From Pseudomonadota bacterium (lineage in GTDB: Bacteria; Pseudomonadota; Gammaproteobacteria; Steroidobacterales; Steroidobacteraceae): 45,456 bases of DNA. The stretch's first letter is position 1, and each line of letters opens with the position of its first letter. This document shows, piece by piece, positions 11,903 through 20,970 of the stretch. The position numbers and the translations under genes were made by a program. Under the pieces are notes generated by a model. That model was not told the origin of the DNA, ran no database searches, and was given only the letters and a program-made list of their open reading frames with translations. The stretch spans positions 1 to 45,456 of the forward strand of contig JAEWAF010000066.1 in the NCBI GenBank assembly GCA_023391815.1, given 5' to 3'.

Positions 11903-12905
11903 TCGCGTCGAGCTGATCACCCGAGCATCCGATCTGGAGCGGCTTCGGCCGGAGTGGGATTGCTTGTACGAGCGCTGCCCGCACGCGACGCCTTTTCAAC
12001 AACCGTCTTGGCTCATCGGCTGGTGGCATTCGTTCGCCCCCGGCACCTTGCAGGTGATTTGCGTGCGTCGTGCCGGCACGCTGGTCGGGTGCGCGCCGTT
12101 CTACCTCGAAACAACAGCAGCAGGCGTGCTCCGCATCCTGCCACTCGGGATCGGTGTGTCCGACTATCTGGACGTGCTGATCGCACCGGATGCATTCACT
12201 AACGTCGATCGGCTGCTGGGCGACCATATCGCGGCCCGGCGCGATGAGTTTGACAGCTGGGAACTTTGCGAGCTGCGACCGCAATCGGCTGCGATGAACC
12301 TGTCGGTACCGGCGGGGATGATGGAGCATCGCGTCGAATGCAGCACGTGCCCGGTGTTGAAGATGCCCCGCGGCGCGCCCGATTTGAGACATGTGCTGCC
12401 GGGTCACCGCATGCAGGCGTTGCGCACCGGTTGGCGGCGCGCCCGAGCGTTCGGGAACATTCACATCGAACAGGCCACGATCGATACGGCTCGCGAGTTG
12501 TTGACGGTACTCGATGAACTGCACCGAAAGCGTTGGCGAACAGAGAATGAGCCGGGCGTCACTGCCGACCGGCGAGTTCATGAGTTGCTAGTGCGTTCGG
12601 TGCCGGAGTGGATCGGCATGGGCCGATGCATGTTGCTGGTCATGTTCTGCGATCGAGTCGCGGTCGCCGCGCACCTGCTGCTCAGGGGCCGCGAGGAATT
12701 GTTGAGTTACATGACTGGCTACGATCCGGAGTACAGACAACTCGGCGTCGGCGGCCTGTTGCTCGGCGATGCGATCGAGCGCGCGAGGGCGGGCGGTGAG
12801 GACTTCCATTTCCTGAGGGGCGAGGAAGGATATAAGTATCTGTGGGGCGCGCGGCCGCGCTCCAACTGGCGTCGACTATTCACGCCGGTCGGCGGGCCTC
12901 AATGA
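11883..12905 (+). CDS. BioF2-like (FemAB/GNAT-fold) acyltransferase
   Basis: A 340-residue protein of the kind annotated as GNAT N-acetyltransferase with a BioF2-like domain, commonly found in exopolysaccharide and glycolipid clusters. The N-terminal half resembles the CelD/BcsL type (LERLRPEWDCLYERCPHATPF, then PSWLIGWW). The C-terminal half has the acyl-CoA-binding like part (VAAHLLLRGREELLSYMTGYD, then GVGGLLLGDAIERA). It begins 20 bases inside the glycosyltransferase gene. In the pathway sketched by its neighbours it would acylate the amine freed by the PIG-L deacetylase; this is inference. Its 3' end overlaps the convergent GNAT gene by 30 bases. Confidence 0.75.
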   Translation: MSRCLGDRVELITRASDLERLRPEWDCLYERCPHATPFQQPSWLIGWWHSFAPGTLQVICVRRAGTLVGCAPFYLETTAAGVLRILPLGIGVSDYLDVLIAPDAFTNVDRLLGDHIAARRDEFDSWELCELRPQSAAMNLSVPAGMMEHRVECSTCPVLKMPRGAPDLRHVLPGHRMQALRTGWRRARAFGNIHIEQATIDTARELLTVLDELHRKRWRTENEPGVTADRRVHELLVRSVPEWIGMGRCMLLVMFCDRVAVAAHLLLRGREELLSYMTGYDPEYRQLGVGGLLLGDAIERARAGGEDFHFLRGEEGYKYLWGARPRSNWRRLFTPVGGPQ

Positions 12906-13424
12906 CTTGCGCAGCAGTTCCTGCTCTATTCGCGTGCGCGGGATCTCACCTTTCATTTGGTGCTCGGCGACTTCAACGACCTGTCCGACGCGACGATAGC
13001 CGAGCCGCTGATAAAACAGCCGGGCGCCGGCATTGTCGGGCTCCACGCCGACTTCCAGCTCGCGCGCCCCTTGGCCTCGCGCGAAACTTTCCGTGTGCAG
13101 CATCAGCTCCGTGCCAATGCCGACTCCTTGAAGCGGGGGAAACACGCGCATCGCCCACAGTCGCGGGCGACTGGACGAGCCGCGCTCCGCCGCATCGATC
13201 CACACTTGAGCGATGGGAAAGTCACTCGCCGTCGCCAATATCATCCATGCGATTCCTTGCCGCTGCTTCTCGAACGTCGTGCGGATGATCTGACGGTGCG
13301 TCGTGAACAAGCCCATCCATTCCAGCGCGGGCAAGTCCGCTTCCGTGCACAAGCGATAGAGCAGCTGCACTTGGATGCTGCTTCGAGCGATGGTCGTGTC
13401 GGGGCCTGCCGAGAACTCATACAT
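12876..13424 (-). CDS. GNAT-family N-acetyltransferase
   Basis: A 182-residue acetyltransferase. The acetyl-CoA loop reads VFPPLQGVGIGTELM (Q/RxxGxG/A type) and is followed by the typical late-helix region ELEVGVEPDNAGARLFYQRLGY. The N-terminal part (YRLCTEADLPALEWMGLF) is the usual first strand and helix. It stands alone on the minus strand between two plus-strand groups. The ATG at 13424 gives a compact protein; an ATG at 13466 would add 14 residues without a better ribosome site. The acceptor, small molecule or protein, cannot be predicted. Confidence 0.8.
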   Translation of the reverse strand: MYEFSAGPDTTIARSSIQVQLLYRLCTEADLPALEWMGLFTTHRQIIRTTFEKQRQGIAWMILATASDFPIAQVWIDAAERGSSSRPRLWAMRVFPPLQGVGIGTELMLHTESFARGQGARELEVGVEPDNAGARLFYQRLGYRRVGQVVEVAEHQMKGEIPRTRIEQELLRKSLRPADRRE

Positions 13425-13573
13425 GGCGGTTGTCCGAGAGACATCAGTGATACGCGGGCAACGCATGGAAGGTTCGGGTACTCAGATCGCCGCGATTGGA
13501 ACGAAGCATTGCAAGGCGTGTTGAAAAGGACATCGATAGCAGCAGGTGAGCTGCCGGCGGCGAGCACCGATCC

Positions 13574-14074
13574 ATGACGTGGCTGGACTACATTCATCGG
13601 CTCATCGGCCCGAATGGCCCCGAGATTCAGTGGTGGCAGATGAGTATTCGCGGTGCGGTCGCGTTTTTCTTCGGGCTGGTCCTGCTGCGAATGTTCGGTC
13701 GTCGCGCCTTTGGCCAGCTCACGCCGGTCGATATCATCGTCGCGATCATGATCGGCTCGAATCTGAGCCGGGCGATCACGGGCAGCGCTCCGTTCTTCCC
13801 GACCCTGGCCGCGACCGCTCTGCTCATGGTGCTTTACTGGGCACTGATCCAGCTCACCGCCCGAGTCGACTTCCTGAGCCATTGGTTCAAGGGCCAGCCA
13901 ATCTCGCTCGCTCGCGACGGGAGATTGGATTCGCAGGCGATGCGGCGCGTCGGTGTGAGCACCGGCGACGTGGAAGAATCCGCACGACTCTCCGGCATGG
14001 ACCGGCTCGACCAGCTGCAAACCGCGATCCTGGAGCGAAGCGGCAAGATCAGCATCATCAAGCGGAAACTCTGA
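13574..14074 (+). CDS. DUF421 (YetF-like) membrane protein
   Basis: This 166-residue protein matches the DUF421 family: about three N-terminal membrane helices (residues about 24-42, 52-70 and 76-95, with PVDIIVAIMIGSNLSRAI between them) and a small soluble C-terminal domain that starts at FLSHWFKGQP and ends with LDQLQTAILERSGKISII. The family is widespread, and some members affect spore or envelope stress, but there is no agreed function. It is followed after 2 bases by the unknown protein at 14077, so the two are almost certainly cotranscribed. Confidence 0.85.
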   Translation: MTWLDYIHRLIGPNGPEIQWWQMSIRGAVAFFFGLVLLRMFGRRAFGQLTPVDIIVAIMIGSNLSRAITGSAPFFPTLAATALLMVLYWALIQLTARVDFLSHWFKGQPISLARDGRLDSQAMRRVGVSTGDVEESARLSGMDRLDQLQTAILERSGKISIIKRKL

Positions 14075-14076
14075 CG

Positions 14077-14904
14077 ATGTCGGCACATCCTTCGGCACAG
14101 CTGGGAGTGCGCTGGACCATCGGCGACGTGAGCGAGCAGGGGTTCGAAGCGCTGCGGCTGTCGGTGTGGGGCGCATGGCACGTCTTCGGGCCCTCGACGC
14201 TCTATGCGATCTGTGTGAATGTGCTACCGGTCGCTACGGCCATGCAACGCACCGGGACCTTGCCTCCGCACGTCGAATGGATCAAAGCCGATGGCTTGCT
14301 TCCACACTGGCTGCGCTCGCATCTGGACCCCGGCATGGCCGACGGGGTGGGCTGGAAATTTGCTCCGGTGCGTTTGTTTCCTCGTTGCTATGAGCTTGCG
14401 CTCGACAACGACTGCATTCTTTGGCGGATGCCGGCTGCGATCCAAACGGCGCTGAGCCGCGCCCAGCCTGAGTGTGTGATCGCCGCCGATGAACGAGCGT
14501 GCTTCGGGCAGTTCGCCGACCTGTGTGGATCGGAGCCGAGAAACACTGGGATTCGCGGCACGCCAGGCGGCATGGATTTCGAACGCGCCATGCGCGACTT
14601 ACTGCGAGCGAGGCAGTGCGTGCTGCGATCGGAGACGGACGAACAAGGACTACAGGTCGCCGCGCTCAATCTTTTCGGACCGCCGGGGGTCGTGAGCACG
14701 GAGGAAGTTTCCATCTGTTCGCCATTCCCACCGCACACTCGCGAGCTTGGCAGCTGTGGCGCGCATTTCGTCGGGCTCAATGCTCGCGATCTGGGCTGGA
14801 GTTACTACGAGCGCCCCGCATCCGAAGTACGGCGCGAGCACTGGTATCAGACGCGACCCGAGTTGTACGAGCGCATCGGGATTTCGCGCGAGCCCTATGC
14901 ATAA
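14077..14904 (+). CDS. Protein of unknown function with a DND motif, GT-A-like in pattern
   Basis: I do not recognise a named family for this 275-residue protein. It has an acidic triplet after a hydrophobic strand (RCYELALDNDCILW, near residue 108) that looks like the DxD metal/nucleotide-sugar site of GT-A glycosyltransferases. An early strand (STLYAICVNVLP) and an acidic residue in a later helix (ETDEQGLQVAAL) would fit the same fold. There is no signal peptide or membrane helix. It starts 2 bases after the DUF421 gene. Its position behind a glycosyltransferase/deacetylase cluster gives weak support for a sugar-related role. A structure prediction compared with GT-A folds would settle this. 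Confidence 0.6.
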   Translation: MSAHPSAQLGVRWTIGDVSEQGFEALRLSVWGAWHVFGPSTLYAICVNVLPVATAMQRTGTLPPHVEWIKADGLLPHWLRSHLDPGMADGVGWKFAPVRLFPRCYELALDNDCILWRMPAAIQTALSRAQPECVIAADERACFGQFADLCGSEPRNTGIRGTPGGMDFERAMRDLLRARQCVLRSETDEQGLQVAALNLFGPPGVVSTEEVSICSPFPPHTRELGSCGAHFVGLNARDLGWSYYERPASEVRREHWYQTRPELYERIGISREPYA

Positions 14905-15008
14905 GGTGCAGTTGCTGCGCCCGCGGTGGCAACCAATCTCCGGCCGGCCGCCGGTTATCCTCGCCTTCGGCGTCACGTGCCCGTTGCAACAGGCTGAGGA
15001 ATCATCCC

Positions 15009-16613
15009 ATGAGCAGCATCCCGGCGAGCGGCGAGGGCGAGCGGCTGCACGAGGATGAGCACGAGCACGGGCCCGATAAAGGCTGGCGCCGCTGGCTGCT
15101 CGCGACCAATCACAAAGACATCGGCACGATGTATCTGTTGTTCAGTCTCACGATGTTCTTCATCGGCGGGATCGAGGCGTTGTTGATTCGGACCGAGCTG
15201 CTGCAGCCGGGCATGCAACTGGTCGATCCGGAGTTCTACAACGCGCTGGTGACCGGGCACGGTCTGACCATGATTTTCGGTGCCATCATGCCGGCCTTCG
15301 TCGGCCTGGCGAACTGGATGATTCCACTGCAGATCGGCGCGCCCGACATGGCGCTGCCGCGCATGAACAACTTCAGCTTCTGGATCCTGCCGTTCGCATT
15401 TCTGTTATTGCTCGGCTCGTTGTTCGCCACCGGCGGCGGCATGGGAACGGGCTGGACCATGTATCCGCCGTTGTCGCTGCAGATGGCGGACGCCTTTCCC
15501 ATGACGATCTTCGCGCTGCATATGATGGGCGCCTCGTCCATCATGGGCGCGATCAACGTGATCGTCACCATCATGAACATGCGCGCGCCCGGGCTCGGGC
15601 TGATGAAGTTGCCGCTGTTCGTGTGGGGCTGGCTCATCACCGCCTACCTGCTGATCGCGGTGATGCCGGTGCTGGCCGGCGCACTGACGATGCTGATCAC
15701 GGATCATTATTTCGGCACGACGTTTTTCGCGGCCGCCGGTGGCGGCGATCCGGTGATGTACCAGCATTTGTTCTGGTTCTTCGGTCATCCGGAGGTCTAC
15801 ATCATGATCCTGCCGGCCTTCGGCATCGTCTCCGAGATCATTCCCACCTTCGCGCGCAAACCGCTGTTCGGCTATGACGCCATGGTGTACGCGATCGCTT
15901 CCATCGCGTTTCTGTCGTTCATCGTCTGGGCGCATCACATGTTCGTGGTCGGCATGCCGCTCGCCGGCCAGACGTTCTTCATGTTCACGACCATGCTCAT
16001 CGCCGTACCGACCGGCGTGAAAGTATTCAACTGGACCGCCACCCTGTACAAGGGCTCGATCAGCTTCGAGGCGCCGATGCTGTTCGCGCTGTCGTTCCTG
16101 TTCCTGTTCAGCATCGGCGGTTTCTCCGGGCTGATGCTGGCGATCGTGCCGGCGGATTTCCAGTATCACGACACGTACTTCGTGGTCGCGCATTTTCATT
16201 ACGTGCTGGTGCCCGGCGCGCTGTTCTCGATCATGGCCGCCGTGTATTACTGGTTGCCGAAGTGGACCGGGCACATGTACGACCTGAAGCTCGCCCGCTG
16301 GCATTTCTGGATGTCGACGATCTTCGTCAACGTGCTGTTCTTCCCACAGCATTTCCTCGGGCTGGCCGGGATGCCACGACGTATCGCGGACTACAACGCG
16401 CAGTTCGCCGATTGGAACATGGTGTCTTCGATCGGCGCCTACGGTTTCGGTCTCGCTCAATTGTTGTTCGCGTACATCATCTTCAAGACGATTCGAGGCG
16501 GCGCCAAGGCGACCGATAAAGTGTGGGACAGCGCCAATCCGCACGGCCTGGAATGGACGCTCAGCTCGCCGCCGCCGTATCACAGTTTCCAGCTCCCGCC
16601 GCTCGTGCGCTGA
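15009..16613 (+). CDS. ctaD: Cytochrome c oxidase subunit I, aa3 (type A1)
   Basis: A 534-residue heme-copper oxidase catalytic subunit that reduces O2 and pumps protons in the inner membrane. All key residues are visible: H84 (heme a), H260 in GHPEVY with E262 and Tyr264 (CuB ligand, D-channel Glu and cross-linked Tyr), H309/H310 (CuB), H395 and H397 (hemes a3 and a), D113 (D-channel entry) and K338 (K-channel). This defines a type A1 enzyme. GAGGA lies 8 bases before the ATG at 15009; the frame is open far upstream but only as a shadow of the unknown gene. No subunit II, III or ctaG is next to it, which is unusual. It stands 25 bases before an RND efflux operon. The first 25 residues are rich in His and acidic residues (LHEDEHEHGPD). 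Confidence 0.95.
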   Translation: MSSIPASGEGERLHEDEHEHGPDKGWRRWLLATNHKDIGTMYLLFSLTMFFIGGIEALLIRTELLQPGMQLVDPEFYNALVTGHGLTMIFGAIMPAFVGLANWMIPLQIGAPDMALPRMNNFSFWILPFAFLLLLGSLFATGGGMGTGWTMYPPLSLQMADAFPMTIFALHMMGASSIMGAINVIVTIMNMRAPGLGLMKLPLFVWGWLITAYLLIAVMPVLAGALTMLITDHYFGTTFFAAAGGGDPVMYQHLFWFFGHPEVYIMILPAFGIVSEIIPTFARKPLFGYDAMVYAIASIAFLSFIVWAHHMFVVGMPLAGQTFFMFTTMLIAVPTGVKVFNWTATLYKGSISFEAPMLFALSFLFLFSIGGFSGLMLAIVPADFQYHDTYFVVAHFHYVLVPGALFSIMAAVYYWLPKWTGHMYDLKLARWHFWMSTIFVNVLFFPQHFLGLAGMPRRIADYNAQFADWNMVSSIGAYGFGLAQLLFAYIIFKTIRGGAKATDKVWDSANPHGLEWTLSSPPPYHSFQLPPLVR

Positions 16614-16638
16614 CCGTCCGGGGGGATCGAGCCTTTCC

Positions 16639-17784
16639 ATGCTGGCCAGAGGTAGCGGCGTCCTTTGTTCGATTCTGCTGGGTTCCTGCGGAGGCAAGCC
16701 GCCCCCGGCGCCGCCGCCACCGGAAGTGCGCGTGATCACCGCCAGAGCGCAGTCGATCGAGAACATCGCAGAAGTTCCCGGCCGCGTCCAAGCCATTCGT
16801 ACCGCGCAGGTGCGTGCCCGTGTGGATGGCATCGTCGAGCGTCGACTCTACAACGAAGGCAGCGACGTCAAAGCGGGCCAGACGTTGTTCGTGATCGATC
16901 CGCGCGAGTATCGGGCCAACGTCAGTGCGGTCAGCGCCACCCTGACTCGCGCTGAAGCTACCGCCGCGAATGCGCGACAGGATGTGGAGCGTTACAAAGG
17001 GCTAGTGAAGGAGCAGGCCATCAGTCAGCAGGAGTTCGATGCCGCGACGGCTCGCTTGCGCACCGCTGAAGCCGATGTGGCGCAGACCGAAGCGCAACTC
17101 GAGAGCGCAAAGCTCAATTTGAGTTATACGACCGTGACGGCTCCGATCGATGGCCGCGCCGGTCGTGCACAGGTCACCGAAGGCGCGTTGGTCAGTGCCT
17201 CGTCCGCGACGCTGCTCACCACCATCGAGCAGCTCGAGCCGATCTATGTGAACTTCTCACAATCGAGCGCCTATCTCTTGTCGATCAGACGTGAGATGGC
17301 CGCGGGCACGCTGAAGGTCCCGGAACTCGGCGAAGTGGGGGTGACATTGCTGCTGGAGGACGGCAGCAAATATCCACATCCCGGCCATCTGGATTTCCTG
17401 GATCTGTCGATCGATCAGGCGACCGGCACCGCGGCGGTGCGCGCCGAGTTTCCGAATCCGGAACGAATCCTGCTGCCCGGTCAGTTCGTGCGAGCGCGCA
17501 TCGAAGCAGGCGTCCGGCCGCACGGCTTCTCGATTCCCGAACGCGCCATCCTGATGAGTCCGTCGGGCGCCTCGGTGCTGACCGTAGCGGCGGGCGACAC
17601 GATTGCACCACGGCCGGTGAAGCTCGGCGAACAACGAGGCGGCCAGTGGATCGTGCTCGAGGGACTGAAGGACGGCGATCGCGTCGTGGTCGACGGCGTT
17701 CAGAAAGCTCAGCCAGGCGCGCACGTACGTGTGCTCAGCGCGGATCAGCCCGCGCCAGGCACCGCGAAACCGGCGGAGCACTGA
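16639..17784 (+). CDS. RND efflux membrane fusion lipoprotein, AcrA/MexA type
   Basis: A 381-residue periplasmic adaptor of a drug-efflux pump. It has a lipoprotein signal with lipobox LLGSC (Cys17), a Pro-rich linker (PPPAPPPPE), then the lipoyl half-motifs GRVQAIRTAQVRARVDG and EGSDVKAGQTLFVIDP. An alpha-helical hairpin of about residues 95-155 follows (ERYKGLVKEQAISQQEFD), then LSYTTVTAPIDGRAGR and the beta-barrel and membrane-proximal domains. Length and order match AcrA/MexA. The permease gene starts 3 bases after the stop. No TetR-type repressor gene lies nearby, so control is unclear; cotranscription with ctaD is possible. Confidence 0.93.
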   Translation: MLARGSGVLCSILLGSCGGKPPPAPPPPEVRVITARAQSIENIAEVPGRVQAIRTAQVRARVDGIVERRLYNEGSDVKAGQTLFVIDPREYRANVSAVSATLTRAEATAANARQDVERYKGLVKEQAISQQEFDAATARLRTAEADVAQTEAQLESAKLNLSYTTVTAPIDGRAGRAQVTEGALVSASSATLLTTIEQLEPIYVNFSQSSAYLLSIRREMAAGTLKVPELGEVGVTLLLEDGSKYPHPGHLDFLDLSIDQATGTAAVRAEFPNPERILLPGQFVRARIEAGVRPHGFSIPERAILMSPSGASVLTVAAGDTIAPRPVKLGEQRGGQWIVLEGLKDGDRVVVDGVQKAQPGAHVRVLSADQPAPGTAKPAEH

Positions 17785-17787
17785 CGC

Positions 17788-20700
17788 GTGTCGCCGCGGT
17801 TCTTCATCGATCGCCCGATTTTCTCCTGGGTGATCGCGCTCGGCATCCTGCTCGCCGGTTCGCTCGCGATGCTGTCGCTGCCCATCGAACAATACCCGGC
17901 GATCGCCCCGCCATCGTTGACGATCGGCGTCACCTATCCCGGCGCCGACGCCGCGACGCTCGAGACCAATGTCACGCAGGTCATCGAGCAGGAGCTGAAC
18001 GGTGTCAAGGGTTTTCTATACATGTCTTCGTCGAGCCAATCGAACGGCGCGGCGACGATCACGCTGACATTCACTTCGGGGACGGACATCGACGTTGCGC
18101 AAATGGATGTTCAGAACCGACTGCGCGCGGTCGAGCAGCGGCTCCCGGAAGAAGTGCGGCGCCAGGGCATTCTGGTGAACGAGGCGTCGTCGAGCTTCCT
18201 GATGATCGTCGTGCTGACTTCCCGGACCGGCGCGACACCTTCGCTCGAGCTCGGCAATTTCGCGGCGACCCGTGTCATCGACGAGCTCCGCCGCGTTCCT
18301 GGCGTCGGTGACATTCGCGCATTCTCCTCGGAGTACGCGATGCGAGTGTGGCTCGATCCGGATCGGCTCACGACTTATAAACTCTCCGCGGCCGAGGTGC
18401 TCGCGGCGGTTCAGGAACAGAACACGCAATCGCCGGGCGGACAGCTCGGCGATCGTCCGCTCGCCAACAAGGCGGAGCTGAACGCGCCGATCCTCACGCA
18501 GAATCGGTTCACCACGCCGGAGCAGTTCGCATCCATCATCCTGCGCGCCAACCCGGACGGATCGACCGTGACGCTCGGCGACGTGTCACGGGTCGAGCTG
18601 GGCGCGCAGACTTATCTGTCCGATATCGAGTTGAATGGCAGACCCGCGGCGGGCATGGGCATTCAACTCACGACCGGTGCGAATGCACTCGCCACCTCCG
18701 AGGGCGTGAAGGCGCGACTGGCCGAGCTACAGCGCAATTTCCCTCAAGACATCACCTGGGCGGTGCCGTTCGACACCACCCCATTCATCCGCATCTCGGT
18801 CGAGGAGGTCGTGAAGACGCTGGTGGAAGCCATGGTCCTGGTGTTTCTGGTGATGTTCCTGTTTTTGCAGAACTGGCGCGCCACCCTCATTCCCAGCATC
18901 GTGGTGCCGATCGCCCTGGCGGGCGCCTGTCTCGGTCTGTGGGCGCTCGGATTCTCCATCAACGTGCTGACGTTGTTCGGCATGGTGCTGGCGATCGGCA
19001 TCCTGGTCGACGACGCCATCGTGGTGGTGGAGAACGTCGAGCGCATCATGACCGAGGAAGGTCTGCCGCCCTATGAAGCCACCGTGAAGGCGATGACGCA
19101 GATTACTTCCGCGATCATCGGTATCACGCTGGTGCTGGTCGCGGTGTTCGTGCCGATGGCGTTTTTTCCGGGCTCGACCGGGGGCATCTATCGTCAGTTC
19201 TCGCTCACGCTGACTTTATCGATCGCGTTCTCGGCACTGCTGGCATTGACGCTTACGCCGGCGCTGTGCGCGGCTCTGTTGAAGCCGGAGCGACTGCATC
19301 GCGTGTCGGACTCCGAACAGGCGACCGGTCGCCTCAGCCGGTGGTCGGCGCGCTTCTTCGGCGGCTTCAACGATTGGTTCGGTCGCGTGACCAATGGTTA
19401 TCAGGCGCGCGTCGGCGGCATTCTTGGCAGACCGCTGCGTTATCTGGCGATCTTTCTGCTGCTGGTGGGCATCACGGTGCTGTTGTTCACTCGCTTGCCG
19501 GGCAGCTTTCTGCCTCCGGAGGATCAAGGCGCGATCATCACGGTCCTGCAAGCGCCGCCCGGTGCCACGATCACTCGCACCAACGAAGCCATCGATCAGG
19601 TCAGAGGGTTCTATCAAGCGTTGCCGCAGACCCGCAGCATCGTTTTCATCCGAGGGTTCAGCTTCTTCGGGCAAGGCCAATCGAATGCGATGGCATTCGT
19701 CACATTGACGCCATGGGATCAGCGCCCCGGACAACAGAACAATGCGCTGACGCTGGTGGGCAAAGCCAACATGGCGCTCTCGCGAATCCAGCAGGCGTTG
19801 ATCTTCACACTGAATCCGCCATCGATTCCTTCGCTCGGCGTCGCCGCCGGCTTCACGTTCAAGCTGCAGGATCGCGCCGGCCATGGTCAGCAGGCTTTGG
19901 TCGCCGCGCGCAATCAGATGCTGGCGGCGGCGAGTCAAAGTCCGGTGCTCACGGCGGTGCGGCCGGAGGGCCAGGCGGACTCGCCCCAACTCCGAGTGCT
20001 CATCGATCGAGTGAAAGCGCGCGCACTCGGCCTGTCCATCGCCGACGTGAACGCCACGCTCGCTATTTCCTTTGGCAGCGCTTACGCGAACGACTTCAGC
20101 CGAGAGGGCCGGATCCTGCGCGTGCTGTTGCAAGCCGATGCGCCGTATCGAATGACGCCGCAAGACGTCCTCAATCTCAGGGTGCGCAATACACAAGGAG
20201 AAATGGTGCCGTTCGGGGCATTCACCACGACCGAGTGGACCGCGGGTCCGCCGCAAGTGGAGCGCTACAACGGTTATCCGTCGTTGACGATCTCAGGCTC
20301 GCCGGCGGCGGGACGATCGAGCGGCGAAGCGATGGATGAAATGGCACGGCTCGCCGCGCAACTGCCCGAAGGGTTCGGCTTCGAATGGACCGGCATCTCG
20401 TTCGAGGAACAACAGGCAGGTGGGCAGGTGGCGGCCTTGCTCGGCTTGTCGCTCATCGTCGTGTTCCTGCTGCTCGCGGCGCTGTACGAAAGTTGGACGG
20501 TGCCGCTCTCGGTGCTGTTGATCGTGCCTCTCGGTGTCCTGGGAGCGGTGCTGTTCACGAAGCTGAGAGGCTTGCCCGCGGATGTTTATTTCAATGTGGG
20601 CTTGATCGCCATCATCGGGCTGGCGGCGAAGAACGCCATTCTGATCGTCGAGTTCGCATTGGAGGAGGAGGCGGCCGGCAAGTCCTCCTTCGACGCCACC

Positions 20701-20970
20701 ATGAGCGCGGTCAAGCTGCGCTTGCGGCCCATCATCATGACCTCGCTCGCATTCATTCTCGGCATGGTGCCGCTGGTGTTGTCGACCGGAGCGGGCGCTG
20801 CCAGCCGCATCGCTGTCGGCACCGGTGTGATGGGTGGAATGGTCGCGGCGACCGTACTCGGCGTGTTCTTCATTCCGCTTCTCTATATGTCCGTGCGACG
20901 GTGGCTGACGCGTGGCTTGCATCGTCCGCCGGCCACGCCGCCCGAGGGTCTGGAGTCGCCTCATGGCTAG
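17788..20970 (+). CDS. RND multidrug efflux permease, AcrB/MexB type (HAE1)
   Basis: A 1060-residue inner-membrane, proton-driven drug exporter. It starts with SPRFFIDRPIFSWVIALGI, the classical HAE1 N-terminus, with a GTG start codon 3 bases after the adaptor gene. The proton relay is intact: FGMVLAIGILVDDAIVVVEN contains D408 and D409. The second half repeats the fold, with VGLIAIIGLAAKNAILIVEF near residue 935 carrying the conserved Lys. Length fits AcrB (about 1050). The stop overlaps the start of the outer-membrane gene by 8 bases. The range of substrates cannot be read from sequence. Confidence 0.95.
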   Translation: MSPRFFIDRPIFSWVIALGILLAGSLAMLSLPIEQYPAIAPPSLTIGVTYPGADAATLETNVTQVIEQELNGVKGFLYMSSSSQSNGAATITLTFTSGTDIDVAQMDVQNRLRAVEQRLPEEVRRQGILVNEASSSFLMIVVLTSRTGATPSLELGNFAATRVIDELRRVPGVGDIRAFSSEYAMRVWLDPDRLTTYKLSAAEVLAAVQEQNTQSPGGQLGDRPLANKAELNAPILTQNRFTTPEQFASIILRANPDGSTVTLGDVSRVELGAQTYLSDIELNGRPAAGMGIQLTTGANALATSEGVKARLAELQRNFPQDITWAVPFDTTPFIRISVEEVVKTLVEAMVLVFLVMFLFLQNWRATLIPSIVVPIALAGACLGLWALGFSINVLTLFGMVLAIGILVDDAIVVVENVERIMTEEGLPPYEATVKAMTQITSAIIGITLVLVAVFVPMAFFPGSTGGIYRQFSLTLTLSIAFSALLALTLTPALCAALLKPERLHRVSDSEQATGRLSRWSARFFGGFNDWFGRVTNGYQARVGGILGRPLRYLAIFLLLVGITVLLFTRLPGSFLPPEDQGAIITVLQAPPGATITRTNEAIDQVRGFYQALPQTRSIVFIRGFSFFGQGQSNAMAFVTLTPWDQRPGQQNNALTLVGKANMALSRIQQALIFTLNPPSIPSLGVAAGFTFKLQDRAGHGQQALVAARNQMLAAASQSPVLTAVRPEGQADSPQLRVLIDRVKARALGLSIADVNATLAISFGSAYANDFSREGRILRVLLQADAPYRMTPQDVLNLRVRNTQGEMVPFGAFTTTEWTAGPPQVERYNGYPSLTISGSPAAGRSSGEAMDEMARLAAQLPEGFGFEWTGISFEEQQAGGQVAALLGLSLIVVFLLLAALYESWTVPLSVLLIVPLGVLGAVLFTKLRGLPADVYFNVGLIAIIGLAAKNAILIVEFALEEEAAGKSSFDATMSAVKLRLRPIIMTSLAFILGMVPLVLSTGAGAASRIAVGTGVMGGMVAATVLGVFFIPLLYMSVRRWLTRGLHRPPATPPEGLESPHG

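Noticed and set aside
9995..12905. Mycothiol or bacillithiol biosynthesis operon
   Set aside because: No Cys ligase gene (mshC or bshC) is present, and the glycosyltransferase does not clearly match MshA or BshA.
15405..16832. Long open frame on the minus strand opposite ctaD
   Set aside because: It is antisense to a protein with all its catalytic residues, is rich in Arg/His/Glu without a fold, and is expected in GC-rich DNA.
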